Shown here in pieces: positions 44,337-56,300 of a stretch of 64,000 nucleotides of DNA. The stretch comes from Uloborus plumipes. Taxonomy: Eukaryota > Arthropoda > Arachnida > Araneae > Uloboridae. Under the pieces are notes generated by a model. That model searched no databases and was not told where the DNA came from. It worked only from the letters and a program-made list of their open reading frames with translations. The position numbers and the translations under genes are program-made. The stretch spans positions 46,582 to 110,581 of the forward strand of contig JAXGGA010002997.1 in the NCBI GenBank assembly GCA_038373865.1, read 5' to 3'. Numbering within the stretch: the stretch's first letter is position 1; each line of letters starts with the position of its first letter.

Positions 44337-47300
44337 TGGCTTTCAAAACAAATTGTTTTAGCTTTCAATATTGGGCTCGAAATGCTTATACTAGTGCAAA
44401 TGCCTCTAAAAAGAAACAAGTTGTTATTTTAGGAAGTGGTTGGGGAAGTTTCAGCGTTTTGAAAAATATCGACAAGAAAATGTTTGATGTCAAAGTGGTC
44501 ACTCCAAGAAATCATTTTTTATTTACACCCTTGCTTTGTAGCACCACAGTTGGAACTCTAGAATTTCGGTTTGTGAAAAGTTTTAAAACACGATATAAAT
44601 GTGGTTGAAATTCTCGAATTAAGTTATTCAGTTTTAAAGATTTATTTTGTTTTGTATCTTTGAATTTCTGTTTACTATTGAAGTTATTCATGATACCTTT
44701 TTTGGCTCGTTATTCACACACACTTTGACTAGAGATTTTAAACTCTTCATTATCAATTGTTCAGAAAAAGGCTTCTTAGCTATAAGTTAAGGATGCTTTA
44801 ATGTATTTCCAAACAGCATAGGCTTTAATGTAAGTTCTAAGCTGTATAGGTGGCTGGTTCACCAAAAAAGTGGAGTGTCTAGAAATTGAGAATGGGGGGG
44901 GGGGGGGCACAGCATCTCCATAAGCTGGTGTTTTTTAAAGCAAAATTGTGTTATATTATTTAATTTTTACTTTACAAATAGACTAACCTGTACAGAATGT
45001 CGAAGATGTGCCTCAAAAATCAAGGCGGAAGGCCATCATAAACTCCCTCTTTTGATTCACGGTACTATTTTTATGAAGTAACATGAAAGAAGTCTATTTT
45101 CAGGAAAAAAACCAGCTTTTATGTTTTGTGAAATAAACCAACCCATTGAGTAAAAAATCATTTTTCAATTTAACATTACATTTTAACTCTGAAAAGTGAG
45201 GGGGCAAGGTCCCTTTACTTTTGGAAGTGAGGGGTAGTCGCCCACTTGCCCACCTGTAGGAGCCGCCAATGTCAAGCAGTGTTAATAATTTGATTTAAAC
45301 TTAAATATGCATGTCTAATTGACATATGGGCCAATCCATGAGAAATAGGATATAGACATCAAAATATGAAACTCACTTTATAATAACATGTTATATGTCA
45401 TTTTATTCACAAGAAAGAATAGCTTCCTAATTCAAAGTGTAAAACATCCTAGTTTTTACTGTAAATATGGTTTCAACGTCCTAAAGTTGCGGTCTTTGTA
45501 GCCCATTTTTTCAGTAAAAAATTATCAAATTCCAGCCTAGACCCTGGCAACACCGGGTTCAATTTGGAAAATAATGATTTATAGTGCTTTAGTGTGCACT
45601 CCCTTTGCCCTTTTCCAGCAATCAATTTCTTTGTAGGTTGCATTAGTTTTTAATTACAGGCAAGCAAAATTATCTAGAATCTTTGTAACGACCGTAACTG
45701 AAAACAAGTATTTGTTACTTTTTAACAATAATTATTTGAGGTAGAAGTTTGCCATTTAGGTTTTACAGTGTACTCATTCATTCTAAAAACGTGCACTACT
45801 AATTTATTCAAGAAACCTCTCCGTGCTATGTTGGTTACGGGTGTTACATCAGGGTTCCCACGGGCCCTAAAAAGGCCCTATAAAGGCCTGATTTTTGAGT
45901 TTGATTTTTAGGGGCCCCTAAAAAGGCCATATATTTTATCAAAAGCCCTAAAAATGATTCAAAGCCCTATTTTTTTTTTTAAAGAATTTGTAAGAATTCT
46001 AAGTATGCATCTCGCTCCCTTCCATTTTTTCTGGATCGTCATAACACAGCGTGGAGATTCAAGGTCGCAGATCAAGGTGAGACTTATCGGGCTTTAGCCA
46101 CGCCTGTGATGTGAGGGTGCGCTTTTATTGGGTATCGTTTTCGTGACGTATACGTGGCACCTGGCACAACCATCTTAATACAAGTATTTAGAAGACTGTG
46201 CTCCTGGTTGTAAAGAAAAAAGACAAAAAAGAAAAGATAATAATAAATCTGCTGAACAGCTGAACTGATTATTTTACGGACGTTCTTCAATGATTGTTGA
46301 TACGTAGCAGCGTGGGTCGATTTCGCATGGCGAGTTGAAATAGCGTGCATTTCTATTTTCTCTTCGTATCTTGTTTGCAGTGGTGCAAGTGCTGCGCAAA
46401 TTGCGCCACGCTGCGTCAAATAAAGAATCTTGCGTCATCCTGCTCCCAAACGCACTTTTAGATCGAAATTGCGCCAAAACTGCCGTTTTTCTAGCGAATA
46501 TCGCGAAAAAGTGGCATAACTTCTGCTTTTGTTAACCGTACGTCATGACGGTTGCTATGGCGATATTTTGAACATGTGCGTCGCAAAAAATATTCTCCTT
46601 ATCTGAAATTTCAATCCTTTTGCATCTTGCAAAAATTTTGATATTTTTCACAATCCGAAATTATTTTGACACATGCTACCTCAGCTTAACTTATTTTATG
46701 TTTTATTTTGAGAAAAAAGTAATTTATTTTTAGAAGCTTGTCAACATCTAGCATGTACGTCGCGGACGAAGTTTCCTCTGTTGAAGATTTCAATCCAAAT
46801 GCATCTTGCAAACATTTTAATATTTTTGACAATTAACCGTTATTTTGACAATAGATACCTTCCATTAGCTCATTTTAGCTTATATTTTGATAACAAACAA
46901 TTTATTTTTTCTATTTATATACCTATTAATTTTTCCAAGTTTGATTTTAATAAGCATTAGGTTCTCCATTGCTTCATTTTTTGGAAAACAATTAAAGCAA
47001 TCAAGCACATAATGTTTAATTATGATTTTGTACTGAAAGGCAGTATTTTGAAAAGTTGAATTTGTAAAATTATAATTTTAATAGCTTAAAATAGAATTTT
47101 CCATGCTACTGGCAGCAGTGCTCCCATTAGGTCATTAAAGGAAAGATAAAATATTGATGTGTTGTACAAAATTCAGAGAAACTTTATGGCAGCACATAAT
47201 TATCTCATTCTACTGTTTAGAAGTTCTAAAGTTTTGGAACCAGCACATATTTAAGGCATTAACAGCAGAGAGACAAACAAATTAAATGTGAAGCAGTATA

Positions 47301-50300
47301 GGATAATTACACAAGAAGCTTAATCCAATCAAGAGTCATCAGATTTTTTATTAAATTTAGCAAACCAACGACTAAAGTCAGCTGTTAAGAACAATGTCTT
47401 GTGTGAAATCGAGTTGCAAAATGGATGTTAGAAGATGCAGAGAAGTTATGAATGAGAAAGAGAAAGAACAGTAGAACAAAAAGGAACCAAGTTAAACTTT
47501 TAAATTAAGGTTTTTCAATTTTTAGCTCACAAAATCTAATTTTGCGCAATAAAACATAAAAAAAAAACTTTAGTTTACTTTTCAAGCACAAAGGTAGTTA
47601 GTTCCTCAATTTTAAGTTAAAGCGCATTGTTAACAAAAGAATATCCAAATGTTATTGATAATTATGCAACTAAAAAACCAAAAAATGTCTAAATTTTTCA
47701 TATTGTTGTGGAAGTTTTAAACCAAACGTTTGCATTTCATATTTGATCACCACGAATGCGCTCCTAGGTGGATAGGATTTTTACTTCCTTTTACGTAGTA
47801 AAGGAAGTATTGTGATCGCGAAAAAAAAAAAAAATCACCCAAATTTGAGTCTAAATTTTGATTTTGCTCACCCGAATGAATGTTCAGTAGTTTTTTCGAC
47901 ATGTCAGCACGTGCTTATGTACCTACCAACATATAAGCAGCCGAAAAATCCTTTTCAACCACCCCCGAGTTAATTCGACGAGTTTTCTCGTGACGTCTGT
48001 ATGTACGTATGTGTCGCATAACTCAAAAACTATATTCCGTAGAAGCGTCTAACTTGGTATGTAGGCTCTGAGGATGGTCTAGTTGTGCATCTCCCCTTGT
48101 GGTTGCATTCAAATGTTCCCAAGGGGGTGTTTTACCCCTTTTTTGGGGTAAAGCAGTGTTAATTTCAATGCAGACTCAAGTGATAGGAATTGGCGCGACC
48201 ACTTGGCGATATGTCGCCAAGTGTTTGACGCCAAGTTGGCGACAAATGTGGCGAAAAAATTATTTTTTGAATTTGGGTTCAGCTTCGCAATATTGGCGAT
48301 ATTTTGCGAAAAATTCACTGAATGATAATTAAAATCAGGAATATTTAGAAAATTAACCATTGTAAAATATTTTTTACATTGTTTCGTGGCAGATTAGGGG
48401 AGTAAATATTTGAATTGTTACCTTGCTCACTCCAAGCACTTTTTTTAACACTTAAGGCAACAACTAAGAAATTTACACGTAAAAAGAAGTAGTGTGGGAT
48501 CCATTCCAGATTTTTTTCTTTTATATAGGCCTAGAGTCTGCTTGTTAATCCTTGAATTTTATAAATTGAAGTGTGTGTCATATTGTAGTACATTTAAATG
48601 GTTTAAAAGGAACTGCTACAGTTTTATTTAAAATTTGTTCATAAAATTTTTGGCGTGAGTGTAGTAGCTGTATAGTAACCCTTTGCTCGTTTCTTAAGCT
48701 GTGTTAAAAATGTAAAATGATACATAACTGGAAATAAATGTATATGGGAGTTGAAGCTTTGCTGTTTATAGAAATGAATATATTGTGCAAGAACATAATA
48801 GTTATGTTTTTCGACTAAAACTGATAAGCTTTTCCTTTAAAAGTTAGTTATTCAGCAGAAGTACGACTACATAACGTCAAGTGGCCCTATATATTCTGGA
48901 AAATGGGCCTGAAAAAGGCCATATAAAGGCCCTATTTTTTAATCTGCTGAGAGGGTGGGAACCCTGTACATGTTTTAGGTCTAAATTCACAGTTAACGTC
49001 GGATTTTTGCCAAATTTGGTACTGAAGTTCTCTGATGCATCTGAAAGTTACTTTGGGGCTATTCGTCTCTTATAGAGTGGAAAAGCTCCTATAAAGGAGA
49101 TTTCTTACTATAAATACCGTTTACGTTAGTTCTTAGACAAATTTGACTCAGGGATCCTTCGATATTCATCAGGAAACCATACTACAGTGAAATAATGAAC
49201 AAAATTAAGTCATTTGCATTTGAAGCATTGTAGTAAAACATTTTGATGAATTTATAAATTATTTGCCCTCACCTCCTCGTTTTCGAATTATAAAGTCCTA
49301 AAGTCTGCAGAAATTTGTTAAAGTCACCAAATTTAGCTAGTTTCACGTAATGATGAGAGACATCTTTTCGCATGCTTTGCAGATAGATGTCCTATCACAT
49401 GCAGATGGTGAAATAGTGGGCCTTCTATTCCCCCAGAAGCCTTTAAATTTGGAGCTTAACTTAAATTTAATCCTTTAAAATCTTTTATCTCGATAACGGG
49501 CGGACGATGGCAAATGATTTATGCAGAAAAAAATCTTAATGTGTGAGTATTTTTTAAATGTTTAATGAAGCGAACACTTGTCGTTGAAGCAATAAGGTGC
49601 CCGGTACAATCAATACCATTTACGTAGTAAACAAATTTTTAGAAAATTTTCTAAGCAAAGTTCTGAAGAAATACAGGGCTCAAGTCACAGATGGTTATGA
49701 GGATTTAGTGGAGCTAAAATATCTGAAGAGAGACTGGGAGGTGTAGGTATTCTGGTGAAGTTTCATGGGAAAACGTAGCTCAAGGGATTTGAAAGCTTCC
49801 AAAGTCTATAGTAATCAATTGAAGAGGATATCTAATCAAATGAACTAACTGGAGAACCTATCTGCTCATATGTGCATTATTTGACTTTATATATGGCGGA
49901 AAAATTAATTAAAATAGCCGTTTACTCATTTTTAGCAACATATATATTGAAAATAGTCAGACGTGTAACGACTGTAACCGCTTTTGTAACGACCGTAACT
50001 GCAATCAAAAATTCATAAAAATTCATTTTTCAACAAAAAAGCTAAGTTTTTTGTATGATATCATGCCTCATTAATAGAGCAATTATTATAAAAATCCAGA
50101 AAATCAAACGTGCAATAGAGTCACAGCAAAGTGGCAGTTTTTCACAGCACTCAAAAAACTATGTCTTTTTTTTTTTGTAACGACCGTAACCACACATTTT
50201 CGAGATTTTTCTACAACTTCCACTAATAATTTCAAACTGACGTTTGGTGATAATCATGTTGGGTGGGAGCTTTATCATTCCCTGTTTTCATCAGAACTTT

Positions 50301-53300
50301 ATATATAATAAAATATGAACAGCTGAAGTTGTGTGAATGTAATGACCGTAACCATGGATTGGCCTATATATAACTGAATATTAATAAGTTTGATATTTAT
50401 AGGGTGTAAGTTTTCACAAACAGATTGCTTATTTCTTTTTACAGTTAACCGTCAAACCAACCAAAGGCCATGCTGGCAATTGTAGTTTCATAAAATTTAT
50501 TCATGCAAAAATTATTCTAGCTAAGCCAATGCTTTGATGGGTCACAATTCTTCCCCTAACCCTCTGGAAAAATTGTTTATGCCACCTTCTAGATAGATGG
50601 CATACATTTAAGAATTTCAGCAGGGGTGAGATGTCAATTCATAATGGCATTAATTTGCAAATACAAATACAAATGCGACGACCAGCAGCAGGCTATGGGC
50701 CCAACTGGGCTGGTCCTAATCAAATTAAAGACCCCAATAGAGATCAATGGCCCTCTTAAAGCTATCTACTCCATTGCTCCTTACCGCCTCTTCCGGTAAT
50801 CTGTTCCAAATTCCCACTACCCTGCTAAAATAGTAATTTTTTCGAATTTCCAGATTAGCCTGAGATTTAAACAGCTTAAAATAATGACCCCTTGTCCTAC
50901 TATCTAACTCTGCAACATCATTCATTTTAATAAATTTAAATAACTGAATCATGTCCCCTCTGGTTCTCCTTTGCTCAAGACTATACATATTAAGCATTCT
51001 AAGTCTGGAATCGTAGTCTAAATTAGAAAATGCGTTTAATAACCTTGTAGCCCTTCTTTGTACATTCTCCAATAAATTAATATCTTTCTTCAGATAAGGA
51101 GACCAAAACTGAACAGCATACTCTAAATGAGGTCTTACTAAACTTCTATATAGACGCAGAAGAACCTTCTTAGATTTGTTTGAAATAGATCTATTTATAA
51201 ACCCAAGCATCCTATTGGCTTTGTTACTATGCTGCACTGTTGGCTAAACTTGAAGTCCTGATTTCTTAAGACACTTAGATCCATAACATTATCTGCCTTA
51301 CTAATGACTGAACCCTGTAAATAATAGCTTGTATGCTTATTTGCATGACCTAAATGAAGCATTTGACATTTCCCAACATTTGCTGCCATACCCCGCTTGT
51401 CTGCCCATTTAGTAATATGATCCAAATCCTATTGCAACTGATTTACTTGTTCGTAATTTTCTATAACCCCTATAATTTTTACATCATCAGCGAAACAATT
51501 CATGTTTCCACATAAACATTTTCATGAATATAATTCATAAAAATAATAAACAAAAATCGACCTAAAACTGATCCGTAGGGAATAGTTACCCCTAACAACT
51601 ACTCTTTGTTTCCTTCCTGTCACCCAATTTCTAACTCAAACTAGAATTTTACCTCCTATTCCTATATCAGCTAATTTACTGAGTAGTGCTACATGAGGCA
51701 CCTTATCGAAAGCTTGTTGAAAATCTATATAAACAATATCTACACACTTTTTGACTTTTTGTTATCTAAAGCGATGGTAACCTTGTCGTAGAAATCTAAT
51801 AAATTAGTAGTATATGATTTACCTTTTCTGAAACCATACTGCGAACTAGTCAACAGCACGTTATTTTCTAAGAAATTCATAATCTTAATTTTGATCAATG
51901 TTTCAAAAATTTTACAAACCACTGAAGTCAGACTCGTAACTGTATTCAAAATTTCTGCTTATTGTTTCGTGTGCTTCTACACGGTTAACTGAAAAATTAG
52001 AATTATTTTTTCACAAAAATTGTTCCAAGTTGAACAGTAAGTCGCAAATTCAAGTTAAAATTAGTTATCAAATATCTTGAAAAGGGAATTTTTTGCTGCA
52101 TCCATTATTGTAGTTTTATTTATTTATTCATTTTTTGTGACACACAAACAAATCCAATGTTTTTTTTGCACTAACTGGTGATGACACAATGCTTTGGGAT
52201 TTTATTTGACCAAGATGTAGTCATTTATTTTTTAAAGGGGCTTTTGTTTTTTAGACTCCCCCCCCCCCCAAATAAAAAAGTTATGTTACCGCTGATATTT
52301 TTTCAAAGTACTTTATTCTTGATTGTATAAACCATTCTTTTTGGTTAAAATTTACCAGCTATTAAACAATTAACAATTGTTACTTAAAGAATTTTTTCAT
52401 ATTTTAGTTCAATTACTGAGCCAATAAGAAATATTGGATTCAGGGATCCATCAGATTTCATGCTCGCATCTGCTGAAGAACTAGATATGAAGGAACAAAA
52501 ACTGCTCTGTAAATCTGTACTGGATCCTTCTGTAAAATTTTATGTACCCTACGATAAATTAGTTATTGGTGTTGGATGTCTCAATAACACTTTTGGTGTG
52601 CCTGGTGTAGATAAACATGCAATTTTTCTAAAAGTAAGATTTTAGTTTTCATTTTTGTCATCACTTGTATGAATTGCATATCTTCGAAAATGTATGATTT
52701 TTTAGTTTAAAATTGCTTCAGAAAAAATATTTTGTTATTGTTTTTTTTGACCTAATAACCTTTATATTGTCATTTTAAATGCACACAATTTGTTTTTGAT
52801 ATGCCAATGGATTTTATCAGTTGAAAATTTAAAAACAAGCTCTTATTTTAATATGCAAATAATTTCTGCTTTTCTTGTTTTATACGATTTTATGTCTAGT
52901 TTTCTCCTTTAAAAACCTGTAATTTTGTGCTTATTCTTTTAGGAAATATCTCATGCTCAAAGAATTAGACAGCGAATACTTCAGAACTGTGAGAAGGCTT
53001 TGACTCCATCTCTCTCACAAGCTGAACGAGAAAGCTATTGGCATACAGTTATAGTTGGAGGTGGACCTACTGGTGTGGAATTTGGTGCTGAATTGTACGA
53101 CTTCAAAACAAAGGTTTGACCCATGTTCATTATTTTAAACACTTTTATTTGTAAAAAAATATTTGAGAATGCAGGACTGTATTTAAGGGATGGGTTTTTA
53201 GGGTCAAACCCCCTCTGAAATTTTCCGAAACTATTCCAAAAAAATGCTTTTTAATGCCCTTTTTTACTGAAAAATAATGTAATTACTTTTTTATTTTAAT

Positions 53301-56300
53301 TTTCTTATTTACTTTTTAATTTCATTTGAAAAATGAAATTATCACTATTGAATGATAGTACAAATTAGTTAATTTATCTGCAGTATTTATCTCTATTGTA
53401 ATTTTTGCGAACATAATTTCTTCCATAACAATACACCTTTTTAACTGGGGTGAAGATGCTTTGTACACATTAGAATTTTTTCCTTCATTAGAAAGATATG
53501 TTATTATTTTATTTTTCATGTTAATGTCCCTTGAGCATCTACTGTAATAAAAAAGCAATAGAATATAGAACATGAACTGAAATTTTGTCTATCACAAGAA
53601 ATGAGTTGATAAAGCCCTCCCTGAAACAATAGTCTGGTTGTGGCCCCGTGAGGATGTAATTATAAATTAAATCATATGGTTAATAAAAAGTGTCCTAGAA
53701 AATAAGACTCCAAATACTAATTACGTTCCCCCTCCCCTCCCCTCCCCCAAGAAAATAGGCTTATGTTTTAAAGTATGGGCTTAATAGTAGCTTAAATAGC
53801 AACCTCACAGCGAGGGGAGAGCTTATGTATTTCGGCCTATGTTTTATTTAAAATCATAAAGGTTTGCACAGATTTTAAATATCAAGGTTCAGAGTTTAAT
53901 ATTTCCCCTTCAAGACTGCAACTCTGCCAGTGCTATGGAGTCAGAGTCGGAATGATTTGCAGGTATAAGAATCAGAGTAGGAGTCAAAGACTACAAAATT
54001 TCAGAAGTCGGAACTGGAGTGTATTCTTTTCCCACCGACTCCATGATTTTTTAATGTGTTAGTTTGAAATGAGGGAGGGCGAGGGGGCATTTATAAATCT
54101 TGTGGGTAGGGGCTTGCACCTAAACTTATGTATGCTATTGAAGGAAAATGCTGTTTATTTTATTTTTGCTGACAGTCCTGCTTCCACCCTTCTTGCATGT
54201 TCAAAAATTTAATTTTTGATACAGTGGCAGATCAGGAATACAGTCGACTCTCTCTAACTCAAAATTGAAGGAAAAGGCATAAAAAATTCGAGTTATTAAA
54301 AATTTGAGTTATCGAAAATCTTACAAAAATTTCATTTAAGCACTAGGTGCATCATTAAAGACAAAAAGAACTATCGGTATTCTTCTTTCTTCGGAAAATC
54401 ACACTTTTTTTAATACGCTTTTATTAGCTTCACATGTGGGTTTGTTTGTTTGCATGTATGTATGTAACTCTGAATAAAAGATATTTCACTTTCTTTACAA
54501 ATATAAAAGTAATATATTTAATACTATTATTAATACTAAAGACTAAACTATATTACATATTGATGTATTATAAGTGTTTCAGTTGTTTGTATAGAGGACA
54601 GGGACTCTGCATCCATTCTCATCAACCATCCCGCGCCTTCGGCGCCTAATAGAATGAAATGTAAAAAGTTGTTTGTGTGTAACTCTAAATAGAAGATAAA
54701 ATTCACATTCTTTGCAAATTTAAAAGCAATGTATTTAACACTATTATTAATACTAAAGGCTGGAGTATATGTTAATGTATTATAAGTGCGTCTAAACGTG
54801 TACTTTTTAGTTTTTTAAACTAATTTTAAGATTATTTACTTTGTTATCCCACTAGGATGTAAAGAGATTGTATAAGCACCAAGAAAATTTATTTAAGGTA
54901 ACTTTAATAGAAGCTGAGAACATCTTGAGAAGTTTTGATGAAAAGTTGAGAAAGTATGCAGAGAAGAAATTGAGCGAGAGATCTAACTTTACTCTTTTAA
55001 AGTCTTCTGTTACAGGTAATCTATTAAATTGCTTTTTACTAGATACATATTATGATTTATAAATCCTAAAACAAACCATAAACACTTGATAAATGTTGCA
55101 AAATGAAAAAAAAAAAAAAAGTTTAACAATTAGGAAAAGTAAATTTCAAAACCAAATAAACATAAAAAATAATTTGTCCTAGAAATTGACATTTTATTGA
55201 TGATATATCTTGCATTTCATATAATTAAGGGCCAAAGGGGACAAGATCTCTGTTTCGTCATTGATTGTCTCGTGTTATGTCATTCTGAACTTGAAATTGC
55301 AGATTCATTAATTTTAAAACAGCTGTGGTGTTAGATTATAATTTTGATTGTGTGTGACTAAAAAGAAAAAAAAAGGGAACACTCTGAAGTTGGGAATTTT
55401 CTGTCTTTAGTCCCAGTCATGAACAGGCCCGTCATTTAGGGGGGGAGGGGGTCAATTGCCCCCCCCCCCTCTGACTTTGAGAAATCAATGTATTTAGATA
55501 TAAGTGGACTTGGTTTTTGTTGTTTTCTGGTGAAATTGTATTGTGTTTTTACCCTTTGCCCCCCCCCCCCTGGAAAAACTTGAAATGACCTCCCTGGTCA
55601 TGAATCTAGAGTAACAGTAAAACTTTTTGATGATATTTTTCCATTGCTTAAAATACTTATAGTATCTAATAGGCATAATAATCTACATATAATTTACCAT
55701 TGTAGCCCCTTAATTTCGCATTTGCTTCCTTTTGTTACTTGTTTATTCTACAGAATGAGAACCCCCTTCGAAATGGGATACAAAAGCAGCAGTAACTTAC
55801 TGCTTAATACCCAAGCTTTGCCCTTCATTTACAAGATGAACTGTAGCATTGCTACAGTCTCTCACTGGTGAGCTAAATTTAGCTACCAGTTTGTTGGCCT
55901 TTTCAGCTTCATTCAAATGACATCTGCCTTTAGCTCAATTATTGTTCATTCCAGACTGATGAGTTCATAAGAAAGGACGAAACTACAGTCCCTGGATTTC
56001 ATAACTGGGCTGTCGGCATATTGCGCGTAGTCATTAGTATTAGTTTAAGTCAGGGTTTAAGCTGATCTTAAAAGTTCTTTAGCAAAAAAGCTATCACTGG
56101 AAAAAAGGCTTCTGCAAAATGCTAAAATGTCTAAGGTTAATAAATAGTGAATATATGTTTGTTATCTTTCTCACCTACCCTATGTGTTTCATCTCCTGTT
56201 TAAAGCTAAATTCAAAAAATCAGCCATGACATCTGAAAAAAATTAATTCATAGTTGGTAATAGATATTTTTCAAAATTAAATTTTTTTTTTTGCAATTCA

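Larger units (their letters stand above)
45329..50364. mobile_element. Candidate TIR element marked by GTAACGACCGTAAC motifs
   Basis: GGCCAATCCATG at 45329-45340 has its exact 12-bp inverse at 50353-50364. The motif GTAACGACCGTAAC or a one-base variant occurs near 45686, 49965, 49985, 50177 and 50337, that is on both sides of the 3.1-kb nested element 45850-48966 but nowhere else in the window that I noticed. Without the insert the element would be about 1.9 kb. The target duplication is unclear. No coding sequence is recognised. Confidence 0.5.

Noticed and set aside
44849..45268. TIR element with GGTGGC and GCCGCC ends
   Set aside because: Only six or seven terminal bases agree and no target duplication could be found.
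46084..46477. Overlapping - strand ORFs as a small gene
   Set aside because: They lie inside a TIR element, have no recognised motif and overlap in two frames; no support beyond length.
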